The position numbers were made by a program, and so were the translations under genes. Shown piece by piece: positions 25,143 to 34,243 of a stretch of 62,648 nt of DNA; positions within the stretch are counted from its first letter, which is position 1; each line of letters begins with the position of its first letter. The DNA is from Oscillospiraceae bacterium (GTDB taxonomy: Bacteria; Bacillota; Clostridia; Oscillospirales; Oscillospiraceae): contig SVLE01000004.1 of the NCBI GenBank assembly GCA_015068065.1, forward strand, positions 1 through 62,648, written 5' to 3'. The notes below the pieces were generated by a model. That model was given only the letters and a program-made list of their open reading frames with translations. It searched no databases and was not told the origin of the DNA.

Positions 25143-27216
25143 CTGTACCCTGTTCAAGAAAAACCTGACCCGCTACTGGCCGATCTGGGCGCTGTACGCC
25201 CTTGTCTGGATCTACGCCATGCCCGTGCGGTGCATTACCATCGTGTCCAGAAATCAGGCGTGGATGGGGGAGACCCCCATCAAGCAGGTGCAGGCCTTTG
25301 CCAACGGCATCCCCGACCTGCTGGAGGGGCTCGGCGTCTTTATGGCCTTTACCTCTGGTGTTCTGGCGGCTATGGCCGTGTTCTCCTACCTCTATAATAA
25401 CCGGGCGGCGGGGATGGTACACTCCCTGCCCGTGAGCAGAGAGGGACTGTTTCTGACCAACTATCTGTCCGGCCTTGTGTGTCTGATCGGCCCTAACGTG
25501 CTGGTGTGGCTGCTGACGCTGGGGGCGGAGAGCCTGTGCTCAGGCTATATGGACCTGTACACCGTGTCCGTATGGTTCGCCGCCCAGAGCGCAATGTGCA
25601 TCTTCTTCTATTCTTTTGCGGTGTTCTGTGCCATGTTCACCGGCCATCTGCTGGCGCTGCCTGCCTTTTACGGGATTTTGAACTTCCTCGCGGCGTTTTT
25701 GATGCTCCTGTTTGACGTGCTGTTTGAGCCGTTCTTGTACGGCTATGCCGGCATGACCAGTACCGCGGAGGAAACCGTTCTGTGGCTGACCCCTTTCGTT
25801 CATATGATCGAGGAGCTGCGCTGGACCAATCCCGGCACGGGCTACCGGCTGCTGGGTGTGGCTGAATTGGTGATCTACACCGCCGTGGGTCTTGTTTTCG
25901 CTGCCCTTGCCCTGCTGGTCTACCGCAAGCGGCACATCGAAAGTGCCGGGGATGTGGTGGCGGTGGCTGTGGTGCGGCCCGTGTTCAAGTATGGCGTGGC
26001 TCTGTGCTCCGGCCTGTCCTTTGGATACTGGCTGCACGCCATGTTCGGCTTTGAGGCCCCCTTCGGCCTGATGGGCAGCCTGCTGCTGTGGACCTTCATC
26101 GGCTATTTCGCGGCGGAAATGCTGCTGAAAAAGTCCTTCCGGGTGTGGAAGGCGTGGCGTGGCTGCGCGGTGCTGCTGGTGCTGGTGGCCGTTGGTCTTG
26201 GAGCCCTGCGGGGGGATGCCTTTGGCTTTGTCACCCGTGTGCCTGCTGCCAACAAGGTGGAGTCCGTTGTAGTGGATGGCATGGGAAGCTATCCCTATGA
26301 CGTGGGGCGCAGCTTTGAGTTTGAAACGCAGGACGCTGCCTTAATCGAAAAGGTCATCGCCCTGCACAGAGGCATCGTAGCCCAGCACAAAAACCCCGAC
26401 AGCGGCGAGGGTGGGGCCAGCGACTACATTCGTCTGCACGTGACCTACGTCCTGTCCAACGGCACCACGCTGCGCCGGGACTATGGCACCACCGTATGGC
26501 CGGGCAGCAAGCTGGAGCAGGTGGCCCGGGACTTCTACTGTGATGCGCAGGTGGCGCAGATGTCCTACGGTATGGATGACATCGATCCCACCCGGCTGAC
26601 CAATGTGGAGATCGGCAGCCTGTGGAATACCAAAGAAAAGAAAAACGAGTATTACGACCTGACAGAGAATATCCCCGTTGAGGAGCGGCAGACCGCCCTG
26701 CTGGCCATTTACGATGCCCTCATGGCGGACTTTAAGCAGGGCAAACTGGGCAAGCGTTACCTCTTTGATCTGGAGGAGGAGCGGCAGCTGAACACCTGCA
26801 CAACCGATTTGACCATCTACTGGAATGAACCGTATCGGGTTGAGGCAACTGGGGTCGATTCTTCCATTACAAGGATCGAGAGGGTCGAGGCTGCGACCTC
26901 CTATTACAATGCCACCCACGGCAAGTCCATCACACTGACGCCCAATGCGGAGAACACCATCCGGGTGCTCACCGAACTGGGTATTCTGGACGAGGACACC
27001 ACCCTGCGGCTGTACCGGGAGATCGTGGACGAGGAGGAGCGGGCCAAGCTGATTTACGGCTCCATGGGCCACGACCCGGAGGAGCTGACCTCCATCAACC
27101 TGGATCCCAACTCCGCCTACGGCATCATCGGCGGGGCGGATGGGCCGACGGCCATTATCCGGGGAGGTAACGGTGATATTTCTGCCTCTGAGGCCGTACC
27201 CTATCCCGTTGGATGA
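25117..27216 (+). CDS. ABC transporter permease with large extracytoplasmic region and OadB-like tail motif
   Basis: 699 residues. Six or more membrane helices in residues ~20-360 (ABC-2-like, including the VFSYLYNNRAAGMVHSLPVSR loop) are followed by a soluble region of about 330 residues. The last residues contain SAYGIIGGADGPTAII, a motif otherwise known from the beta subunit of Na+-pumping decarboxylases. The ATG at 25117 sits inside the ATPase gene and has GGGAGG 9 nt upstream; a GTG nine bases earlier is the alternative. Works with the ATPase at 24240. Confidence 0.88.
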   Translation: MKSGTSFFNCTLFKKNLTRYWPIWALYALVWIYAMPVRCITIVSRNQAWMGETPIKQVQAFANGIPDLLEGLGVFMAFTSGVLAAMAVFSYLYNNRAAGMVHSLPVSREGLFLTNYLSGLVCLIGPNVLVWLLTLGAESLCSGYMDLYTVSVWFAAQSAMCIFFYSFAVFCAMFTGHLLALPAFYGILNFLAAFLMLLFDVLFEPFLYGYAGMTSTAEETVLWLTPFVHMIEELRWTNPGTGYRLLGVAELVIYTAVGLVFAALALLVYRKRHIESAGDVVAVAVVRPVFKYGVALCSGLSFGYWLHAMFGFEAPFGLMGSLLLWTFIGYFAAEMLLKKSFRVWKAWRGCAVLLVLVAVGLGALRGDAFGFVTRVPAANKVESVVVDGMGSYPYDVGRSFEFETQDAALIEKVIALHRGIVAQHKNPDSGEGGASDYIRLHVTYVLSNGTTLRRDYGTTVWPGSKLEQVARDFYCDAQVAQMSYGMDDIDPTRLTNVEIGSLWNTKEKKNEYYDLTENIPVEERQTALLAIYDALMADFKQGKLGKRYLFDLEEERQLNTCTTDLTIYWNEPYRVEATGVDSSITRIERVEAATSYYNATHGKSITLTPNAENTIRVLTELGILDEDTTLRLYREIVDEEERAKLIYGSMGHDPEELTSINLDPNSAYGIIGGADGPTAIIRGGNGDISASEAVPYPVG

Positions 27217-27236
27217 CAAGTTTATTTCCCTCTCCC

Positions 27237-27270
27237 ACCCCCCGGGGCATTCGCCCCGGGGGTTAAATTT
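27237..27270 (+). terminator. Terminator of the GntR-ABC operon
   Basis: ACCCCCCGGGGC/GCCCCGGGGGTT hairpin (loop ATTC) followed by AAATTTT. Confidence 0.8.
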
Positions 27271-27353
27271 TGGTTTGTCACATCCCACATTTCCCCCGAA
27301 AGGGCGTGGACGTGCCTTTATACTTATAGCAAACACGGAAAGGATGTGACGCT

Positions 27354-29963
27354 ATGAATGAATGGTACGCAAAGCCCATGCGGCAGGTGGTGGATGAACT
27401 GAACACCGGGCCCGAGGGATTGAACGAAGGACAGGTGCGCGTCCAACTGCGGCAGTTCGGCACAAACGAGCTGGAAAAGCCGAAAAAGGAGAGTATGTTT
27501 GCCCGGATTCTGGAGCAGATGAAGGACCCCATGATTCTTGTGCTGCTGGGGGCGGCGGTCCTCTCCCTGCTGGCCAGCGGGGGAGAGGACTGGCTGGACG
27601 CGGTGATCATCACTCTGATCGTGGTGGTCAACAGCGTGATCTCCATCTCTCAGGAGGACAACGCACAGCGGGCGCTGGAAGAACTGGAGCGGATGTCCTC
27701 GCCGGGGGCGCGGGTGCTTCGGGAGGGCAGGGAGATGCGCATCGAGGCAGCGCAGGTGGTGCCCGGAGATGTGATTTTGCTGGAAACAGGAGACCGGGTG
27801 CCTGCGGATGCCCGGCTGTTGGAGTGCGTAGGCCTGCAGGCGGATGAGTCAGCCATGACGGGGGAGTCTGTGCCGGTGGTCAAGGGGTTGACGGACTGCC
27901 TGCCGGAGGAGACTGCGCTGGGGGATCGGAGCAATATGGTCATCGCTTCCACGGTCATCACTGCCGGACGGGGAAAAGGTGTGGTGGTGGCAACAGGGAT
28001 GGACACCCAGATGGGCCGCATCGCCGGGATGCTTATGGATGGAGAACAGATGAAGACCCCGCTGCAGAAGAAGATGGGGGAAATCTCCAAGGCCCTGTCC
28101 TTTCTGTGTCTGAGTGTGTGCGCAGTCATGTTTGGGGTGGGCCTGCTGCAGGGTAAGGATATGCTGGACATGTTTCTTACGGCCGTGTCGCTGGCGGTGG
28201 CCGCCATCCCGGAGGGGCTGCCCGCCATTGTGAGTATCGTGCTTGCTATGGGTGTGGGCCGTATGGCAAAGCGCGGTGCCATTGTAAAAAAACTGCCGGC
28301 GGTGGAGACCCTCGGCTGTGCGGGTGTCATCTGTTCGGACAAGACGGGGACACTGACCCAGAACCGCATGACGGTTGTCGACCTGTGGACGCCGGGAGGA
28401 GACCGGAAGCTGGCACTGACCATCGGGGCGCTATGTACCGATGCACGTCTGGAAGAGACCGGGGACGGTCCAGAGGCGGTGGGCGACCCCACGGAGGGAG
28501 CTCTGGTATTGGCGGCGGCCCGGGCGGGACTGAAAAAGGACGAGTTGGAGCGGGAGCTGCCCCGGATGGGGGAAGTGCCCTTTGACTCTGAGCGAAAGCT
28601 CATGTCCACGGTGCACCCAAAGCCGGGGGGAGGATACCGGGTGATGGTCAAGGGCGCGCCAGATGTTTTATTGGAAAAGTGCACCGGTTTGTGGGCTAAC
28701 ACGCGGCAGAGCATGGATGCCGGGCGGAAAGGGAAAATCGCTCAGGTCAACGAGGAGATGGCCCGCAGGGCGCTGCGGGTGCTGGGAGTGGCTTTCCGTG
28801 ATTTGGACAGCCTGCCCGGAGAGCTGAGTGCCCGGACGCTGGAGCGGGAGCTGATCTTTGCCGGGCTGGTGGGCATGATGGACCCGCCCCGGGAGGAGGC
28901 AAAACAGGCGGTGGCCCGTTGCGTGCGTGCGGGTATCCGTCCGGTGATGATCACCGGCGACCACAAGGCCACGGCGGTGGCGGTGGCAAAACAGTTGGAC
29001 ATGTTCCGGGAGAGGGATTTGGCCCTGACCGGTGCGGAGCTGGACTTTATGCCACAGGAGATGCTGGAAGCGGACATTGAAAAATGCTCCGTTTTTGCCC
29101 GGGTGACCCCGGAGCACAAGCTGCGTATTGTCCGGGCATGGCAAAAGCGGGGTAAGGTGACTGCCATGACCGGCGATGGCGTCAACGATGCCCCGGCGCT
29201 GAAGGCGGCGGATATCGGCTGTGCCATGGGCAAGTCGGGTACAGACGTGGCCAAGGGGGCAGCCCACATGATCCTGACGGATGACAACTTTGCCACCATC
29301 GTTCACGCGGTGGAAGAGGGGCGCGGGATCTACGCCAACATCCGCAAGGCCATTCACTACTTACTGTCCTGCAATATCGGGGAAATCTTGACCATTTTTG
29401 TGGCTACCGTTCTGAATCTTGGGCAAATGCCCCTGATTCCGGTGCAGCTTCTGTGGCTGAATCTGGTCACTGACTCCCTGCCGGCGCTGGCGTTGGGGGT
29501 AGAGCCGGTGGAAGAGGGGGTCATGGACCGGCCGCCCCGGCGGGCGCAGGAGAGCCTGTTCAGCCGGGACTTTTCTGTTCGGCTGGTTTGGCAGGGGCTG
29601 ATGGTGGGCGGCCTGACCCTGACCGCCTATTATCTGGGGCGGGCAGTGATCCCCGTAGCGGGGCTTGCCGACGCCACGGCCAACACCATGGCCTTTGCTA
29701 CCCTGACCCTGAGTCAGCTGTTTCACGCCTATGACGTGCGCAGTGAGGATAAGAGCCTGTTTTCCATTGGTGTGCTGTCCAACCCGGCCATGAACCGGGC
29801 TTTTCTGGCGGGACTTGCTATGCAGTTGGGCGTGCTCCTGCTTCCGCCCATGCAGGGGATTTTCTCCGTCATTCCTCTGGGAGCTGTTCAGTGGCTGGCC
29901 GTGGCGGGGCTGGCGGTGGCGCCGGTGGTGGTCTGCGAGGTGGCAAAACTGTTGAGGAAATAA
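27354..29963 (+). CDS. P-type Ca2+-transporting ATPase (PII type)
   Basis: 869 residues. ATP-driven cation export across the membrane. N-terminal cation-ATPase domain (1-60), actuator motif AMTGESVPV, TM4 PEGLP, phosphorylation site CSDKTGTLTQNRM, nucleotide-binding KGAPD, MITGDHKATA, and hinge GDGVNDAPALKAADIGCAMG. TM6 carries LLWLNLVTDSLPALALG, giving the Asn/Asp ligands of SERCA/PMCA-type pumps. The length matches bacterial Ca2+ pumps. GGAAAGGATG precedes the start. Monocistronic. Confidence 0.94.
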   Translation: MNEWYAKPMRQVVDELNTGPEGLNEGQVRVQLRQFGTNELEKPKKESMFARILEQMKDPMILVLLGAAVLSLLASGGEDWLDAVIITLIVVVNSVISISQEDNAQRALEELERMSSPGARVLREGREMRIEAAQVVPGDVILLETGDRVPADARLLECVGLQADESAMTGESVPVVKGLTDCLPEETALGDRSNMVIASTVITAGRGKGVVVATGMDTQMGRIAGMLMDGEQMKTPLQKKMGEISKALSFLCLSVCAVMFGVGLLQGKDMLDMFLTAVSLAVAAIPEGLPAIVSIVLAMGVGRMAKRGAIVKKLPAVETLGCAGVICSDKTGTLTQNRMTVVDLWTPGGDRKLALTIGALCTDARLEETGDGPEAVGDPTEGALVLAAARAGLKKDELERELPRMGEVPFDSERKLMSTVHPKPGGGYRVMVKGAPDVLLEKCTGLWANTRQSMDAGRKGKIAQVNEEMARRALRVLGVAFRDLDSLPGELSARTLERELIFAGLVGMMDPPREEAKQAVARCVRAGIRPVMITGDHKATAVAVAKQLDMFRERDLALTGAELDFMPQEMLEADIEKCSVFARVTPEHKLRIVRAWQKRGKVTAMTGDGVNDAPALKAADIGCAMGKSGTDVAKGAAHMILTDDNFATIVHAVEEGRGIYANIRKAIHYLLSCNIGEILTIFVATVLNLGQMPLIPVQLLWLNLVTDSLPALALGVEPVEEGVMDRPPRRAQESLFSRDFSVRLVWQGLMVGGLTLTAYYLGRAVIPVAGLADATANTMAFATLTLSQLFHAYDVRSEDKSLFSIGVLSNPAMNRAFLAGLAMQLGVLLLPPMQGIFSVIPLGAVQWLAVAGLAVAPVVVCEVAKLLRK

Positions 29964-29965
29964 AA

Positions 29966-29998
29966 TACGCCCCCGGCCTGTTGTGGCCGGGGGCGTTG
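29966..29998. terminator. Bidirectional terminator between convergent genes
   Basis: ACGCCCCCGGCC/GGCCGGGGGCGT hairpin serving the P-ATPase (plus) and the M23 peptidase (minus). Confidence 0.85.
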
Positions 29999-30002
29999 TT
30001 CG

Positions 30003-31535
30003 TTATGGCAGATAGTTCAGGGGGTTGACGGCAGAGCCGCGGATGCGGACCTCGAAATGGCAGTGGTTGCCGGTGGATCGGCCCGTACTGCCCACCCGGG
30101 CGATGGTCTGGCCCTGATACACCCGCTGTCCGGCGGAGACCAGCAGGCTGGAACAGTGTCCGTAATAGGTCTGGGTGCCGTTGTCGTGAGTGATAATGAC
30201 CAGATAACCGTAGTTGCCCTTGTAGCCGGAGAAGGTGACCTTTCCGCCGTCCGCCGCCGCAATGGGGGCGCCATAGGAGCCGGCGATGTCGATGCCGGAG
30301 TGGTAGCTTTGGGATCCAAAAATCCGGCGGTAGCCGAAGTAAGAGGTGATCTTACCACGGCAGGGCCACTTGTAATAGCCGTTGGATGCCGTCTTGGGTC
30401 TGGGCTTGGTGCCCACGGCCTTGATGGTGGTGGTGGGCTCACGCATGGTCTCGGAGGAGAGGACCTCCCGGCCCTTTTCCACTCCGTTGACCCGGGTGAT
30501 GTTGGCGGTGACAAGGGCCTCGCCCTCCACGCCTTGAGTGATGATCTTGGAAGAACCCTTATAAATATTGGGGTCATCCCGTGTTTCCACAGGACAGGGA
30601 ATGGGCTCGAAATAGGTGGCCGCTTCCACCGTGCGGATGGACAGCCGGGGAATGAGTTCCTTTACATTGAGCACCTGTCCCACGGACAGCTTGTTGACAT
30701 TCACATCCGGATTGAGGGCCTTCAGATCGGACATGGACATATCGTTTCGGTAGGCGATGGCGTTGAAGGTGTCGCCGCTGACCACGGTATAGGTGGTCTC
30801 GCCGGTGGTGTTTTCCGTGAGGATGGTGCGCATCTGGTCGATGGTGAGCACCTCGTCCGCAAGGAGAACGGGGGTGACCTGAATTTCCTCCACAAATTCC
30901 GCGCTCACGGTGGTGCCGGTGGTGTAGACGGTTTTCAGTTCCCGGAGCAGGTTGTTGAACTCCGCCTTGCTCTCGATAACGCCCATGGGCTGACCGTCCA
31001 CCGTGATCTGGTACAGGCGGGCGTCATCCTCCTCCACGGCATCCATTTTAGTGGAGAAGTAGTCCTCAAAGACCTCCTCCTGAGACAGGTCGGAACGCAG
31101 AGTCAGCGCGTACCGATAGGAGATGTCGTTGTCTACAGTATACTCATAGCCCAGCATACGGCTTCCCATGGCCTCCACAGAGGCAACGGCGGCGATCACC
31201 GTACTCTGGTCGGCAACGGCGCCTACATTCTCGCCGTCCACGTAGACCGCGTAGCTGACGGTGTACAGAGTGGTGACGGTGAGGACCAGTCCCAGCGCCC
31301 CGGACACCGCAAGGAAGGAGACGGGGGCGGCATATCGCCGGCCGGCCAGCGCCTCGTGACAGTGGTGGGCGGTGCGGCGCAGGGAGATATACAGCTCTTT
31401 CAGCCAGATGCCGGCATCCTGCCGGAAGTTTTTATATTGAGAAACAGCCTTGCGGCCCTTGACCCTTAGGGTTTGGGCACAGGCGGAAAGAAGATGGGGC
31501 AGGGGGTTATAGCGGGGTCTGTTTTGCCGCGACAT
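30003..31535 (-). CDS. Murein hydrolase: LysM, G5 and M23 peptidase domains
   Basis: 510 residues. A cytoplasmic/basic N-terminus (~70) is followed by a membrane anchor (~75-97) and an extracellular region of about 150. Then a LysM domain (TYTVVSGDTFNAIAYRN), a G5-like domain (residues ~305-375, EGEALVTANITRVNGVEKG) and a C-terminal M23 domain with HSGIDIAGSYGAP, YGHCSSL and NHCHFEVR, giving the zinc ligands. It should cleave peptidoglycan cross-links. AGGAGG lies 12 nt before the ATG. A WalR-like box sits in its promoter region. Confidence 0.92.
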   Translation of the reverse strand: MSRQNRPRYNPLPHLLSACAQTLRVKGRKAVSQYKNFRQDAGIWLKELYISLRRTAHHCHEALAGRRYAAPVSFLAVSGALGLVLTVTTLYTVSYAVYVDGENVGAVADQSTVIAAVASVEAMGSRMLGYEYTVDNDISYRYALTLRSDLSQEEVFEDYFSTKMDAVEEDDARLYQITVDGQPMGVIESKAEFNNLLRELKTVYTTGTTVSAEFVEEIQVTPVLLADEVLTIDQMRTILTENTTGETTYTVVSGDTFNAIAYRNDMSMSDLKALNPDVNVNKLSVGQVLNVKELIPRLSIRTVEAATYFEPIPCPVETRDDPNIYKGSSKIITQGVEGEALVTANITRVNGVEKGREVLSSETMREPTTTIKAVGTKPRPKTASNGYYKWPCRGKITSYFGYRRIFGSQSYHSGIDIAGSYGAPIAAADGGKVTFSGYKGNYGYLVIITHDNGTQTYYGHCSSLLVSAGQRVYQGQTIARVGSTGRSTGNHCHFEVRIRGSAVNPLNYLP

Positions 31536-31570
31536 AGAAGCCGAGCACCTCCTGTGAGTGGGAATGAAAA

Positions 31571-31641
31571 GTTACAAAAACAATAAAAGGTTACAAAATG
31601 ATTACAAAAGGTATGATACATGGTTTTGCCCGGTCTGTCAA
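31571..31641 (-). promoter_or_regulatory. Promoter with WalR-like boxes upstream of the M23 hydrolase
   Basis: Minus strand: TTGACA (31641-31636), 17 bp, TATCAT (31618-31613), then TGTAAT-N5-TGTAAC (31606-31590), an exact match to the WalR/YycF box, with a third TGTAAC at 31576-31571. The box lies downstream of the -10, the position used for repression in Bacillus. Confidence 0.7.
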
Positions 31642-31688
31642 GGGGGTATTGGTCGGCACAAAAAATCGGGAAAAGGGCGGGCATACAC

Positions 31689-31717
31689 TTGCAATTTACC
31701 GTGCAAAATGATACCAT
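31689..31717 (+). promoter_or_regulatory. Probable pta promoter
   Basis: TTGCAA (31689-31694), 17 bp, TACCAT (31712-31717), about 65 bp before the pta start. Confidence 0.55.
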
Positions 31718-31781
31718 GTGTTCGATATGAGAGCAGAGGCGGCGCGCCGTCCGGCTCAAAAAGAAATCGGAGGAATACACA

Positions 31782-32756
31782 ATGTTTGGAAAGCTGATTG
31801 AAACCCTGAAAGCCAACCCCAAGAAGATCGTCTTTACCGAGGGCACCGATGCCCGTATTCTGGAGGCCGCCGCCCGACTGCTGTCCGGCAACTTCCTGAC
31901 CCCCGTTCTGGTGGGCAACGTGGATGAAGTGAAGGCCGCCGCCGAGAAGGCCGGCTTCAATATCAATGGTGCCATCATCCTGGACCCCGCCACCTATGAC
32001 AAGATGGACACCATGGTGGAAAAGATGGTGGAACTGCGCAAGGGCAAGATGACCGCCGACGAGTGCCGCGAGATGCTCAAGAAGGGCAACTACTTCGGCA
32101 CCATGCTGGTGAAGATGGGCGAGGCCGACTGCCTGCTGGGCGGCGCGACCTACTCCACCGCCGACACCGTGCGTCCCGCTCTGCAGCTGATCAAGACCAA
32201 GCCCGGCAACAAGATCGTCTCTTCCTGCTTCATCATGGTCCGTCCCGGTGCCTCCGGCGGCAACGAAGTGCTGGCTATGGGCGACTGCGCCATCAACATC
32301 GACCCCTCTGAGGATGAGCTGGTAGAGATCGCCGTGGAGACTGCCAAGTGCGCTCAGACCTTTGGCGTGGATCCCAAGGTTGCCTTCCTGAGCTACTCCA
32401 CCAAGGGCTCCGGCAAGGGTGACGACGTGGACAAGATGCGCAACGCCTGCGCCAAGGCCAAGGAGGCTATGCCCGACATCCCCGTGGACGGCGAGATGCA
32501 GTTCGACGCCGCTGTTTCCCCCACTGTGGGTCAGCTGAAGTTCCCCGGCTCTCAGGTGGCCGGTTACGCCAACACCTTCATCTTCCCCGACATCAATGCC
32601 GGCAACATCGGCTACAAGATTGCCCAGCGTCTGGGCAACTTTGATGCCTACGGTCCCATCCTGCTGGGTCTGAACGCTCCCATCAACGACCTGTCCCGCG
32701 GCTGCAACGCTCTGGAGGTCTACTCCATGGCTATCATCACTGCGGCGCTGGCGTAA
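31782..32756 (+). CDS. pta: Phosphate acetyltransferase
   Basis: 324 residues. Converts acetyl-CoA and phosphate to acetyl phosphate in fermentation. PTA_PTB fold with VFTEGTDARILEAAARL, LGGATYSTADTVRPALQLI, SSCFIMV, FLSYSTKGSGKGDDV, DGEMQFDAA and the C-terminal NAPINDLSRGCNALEVY. Strong ribosome site (CGGAGGA). Codon use is markedly biased to C-ending codons, as expected of a highly expressed gene. No ackA is adjacent in the window. Confidence 0.95.
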   Translation: MFGKLIETLKANPKKIVFTEGTDARILEAAARLLSGNFLTPVLVGNVDEVKAAAEKAGFNINGAIILDPATYDKMDTMVEKMVELRKGKMTADECREMLKKGNYFGTMLVKMGEADCLLGGATYSTADTVRPALQLIKTKPGNKIVSSCFIMVRPGASGGNEVLAMGDCAINIDPSEDELVEIAVETAKCAQTFGVDPKVAFLSYSTKGSGKGDDVDKMRNACAKAKEAMPDIPVDGEMQFDAAVSPTVGQLKFPGSQVAGYANTFIFPDINAGNIGYKIAQRLGNFDAYGPILLGLNAPINDLSRGCNALEVYSMAIITAALA

Positions 32757-32769
32757 AGAAAGCGTCCGA

Positions 32770-32889
32770 GCTGTCGCGAGCAGCACGGATGGACTGAAGG
32801 GAGGAATGCAAACCAAGCAAACATAGTTTGCTGTTTGCGTTCCGAGTTGGAGGGAAGCCGTGCGTAGGGAGCAGGCGAGGCGTGACAAC
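32770..32889 (+). ncRNA. Candidate structured RNA between pta and gltS
   Basis: No credible coding frame. The DNA folds as nested dyads: outer GCTGTCGCG (32770-32778) with CGTGACAAC (32881-32889, 8 of 9 pairs including one wobble), middle GCACGG (32783-32788) with CCGTGC (32858-32863), and a long apical hairpin at 32803-32843 (AGCAAAC-ATA-GTTTGCT extended by GCAAAC/GTTTGC and GGAA/TTCC). A separate terminator follows. It may be a small RNA, a pta 3' UTR element or a palindromic repeat. Confidence 0.5.
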
Positions 32890-32904
32890 TTGACACAATC
32901 TATC

Positions 32905-32942
32905 AAACCGCACCGGACACAAAACCGGTGCGGTTTTCTTTT
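32905..32942 (+). terminator. Intrinsic terminator
   Basis: AAACCGCACCGG/CCGGTGCGGTTT hairpin followed by TCTTTTG. Ends the pta transcript and the candidate structured RNA. Confidence 0.9.
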
Positions 32943-33018
32943 GTTTGGACAATCCGGTTATATGTCCCCTTCCTGCCACATAAGATATTTCAAAAAAACA
33001 CAGGGGAGGGGACAAAAC

Positions 33019-34205
33019 ATGTTGGAGATTAACCTTAATATGTACCATGCTGTTGCGCTGGGGGTAGCCATGTTCTGGCTGGGCACCATACTCACGGGCA
33101 AGATTGGGTTTCTGAACCAATTTTGTATTCCTGCCCCGTTGGTGGGGGGCTGTGCTTTGCGCTGGTCAACACGCTGCTGTATGCTGCCGGAATTGCGGTC
33201 ATTCAGTTTGATAATACGCTGGAGACGGTGTTTATGGTGTTGTTTTTCTGCACTGTTGGGTTTACCGTCAGCATTCCGCAGCTACTTAAGGGCGGAAAGG
33301 CGGTCGGCCTTCTTCTCCTTCTCGGCATCGTGATGATCGTACTGCAAAACGGCATGGGCGGAGCCATCATGGCCCTGATGGGCAAAAACCCCCTGTATGG
33401 CATTGGCTGTGGCTCCATCGCGCTGATCGGCGGGCCGGGGACGGCGGCAGGCATTGGTCCGGATCTGGAGGCGGCAGGGGCAGAAGGGGCCAAGGCGGTG
33501 AGCATTGCCGCGGCCACCTTTGGTCTGGTGTCTGGCTCGCTCATGGGCGGACCTACCGCCCGACGGCTGATCAATAAATTTCAGCTGAGGGGAAAGAGCG
33601 GCGGAAACGACGATGGCATTCAGAAAGAAGAGACTGTGGTTACCGACAGCGGTCGGCTCATCAAGGGCTTTATGATCATTCTGCTGGGTGTAGGCATCGG
33701 CAATCAGGTCAGCACCTGGCTCACCCAACTGTGCGGTTTCAGTTTCCCCGGCTACATCGGCGCCATGGTGGTAGCAGTGGTTATTCGCAACGTAATGGAC
33801 GCGGGGAAGGTGGACTTCCCCGACAGGGAAATCGATGCCTTCGGCAATGTATTCCTGTCCATCTTCCTGTCCATGGCGCTGGCAGGACTGAAGCTGTGGC
33901 AGCTGGTGGATCTGGCTGTACCCATGATCGTGTGTCTGGCCGCTCAGGTGATGCTTATGTTCCTGTTTGCGTACTTTATCGTGTTCCGGATTATGGGCAG
34001 GGACTATGACGCGGCGGTGATGACGGCCGGATTCATCGGGTTTGGCATGGGGGCAACCTCCAATGCCATGGCCAACATGCAGGTGGTGTCCAAAAAATAC
34101 GGACCTTCCCCCACCGCCTATTTCGCCGTCCCGATGGTGGGAAGTTTGTTCATTGACTTTTTCAATGCGGCCATAATCGCCTTTAATATCGGACTTTGGT
34201 CATGA
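33019..34205 (+). pseudogene. gltS: Sodium/glutamate symporter, frameshifted in a G tract
   Basis: The N-terminus (MLEINLNMYHAVALGVAMFW to PAPLVGG) begins at the ATG at 33019 with GGGGAGGGG upstream. The rest of the protein (LCFALVNTLLYAAG to the C-terminus at 34205) is in the next frame. The switch falls exactly in the six-G run at 33144-33149; seven G would restore a GltS protein of about 395 residues. The remainder has all GltS helices (GCGSIALIGGPGTAAG, GFGMGATSNAMANM) and no other lesion. It could be a real pseudogene, a phase-variable tract or a sequencing error. Confidence 0.85.
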
Positions 34206-34239
34206 TAAAATCCCCCGCATAGCTATGTGGGGGATTTTA
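34206..34239. terminator. Bidirectional terminator
   Basis: TAAAATCCCCC/GGGGGATTTTA arms with A/T flanks on both sides, between convergent gltS and the M16 peptidase. Confidence 0.88.
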
Positions 34240-34243
34240 CGAT

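Noticed and set aside
30057-31469. 470-codon plus-strand frame opposite the M23 hydrolase
   Set aside because: Antisense shadow without motifs or start signals.
32860-33333. Single protein beginning at 32860 and running into gltS
   Set aside because: It would translate the structured RNA and terminator region. The GltS N-terminus starts at 33019 with a good ribosome site.
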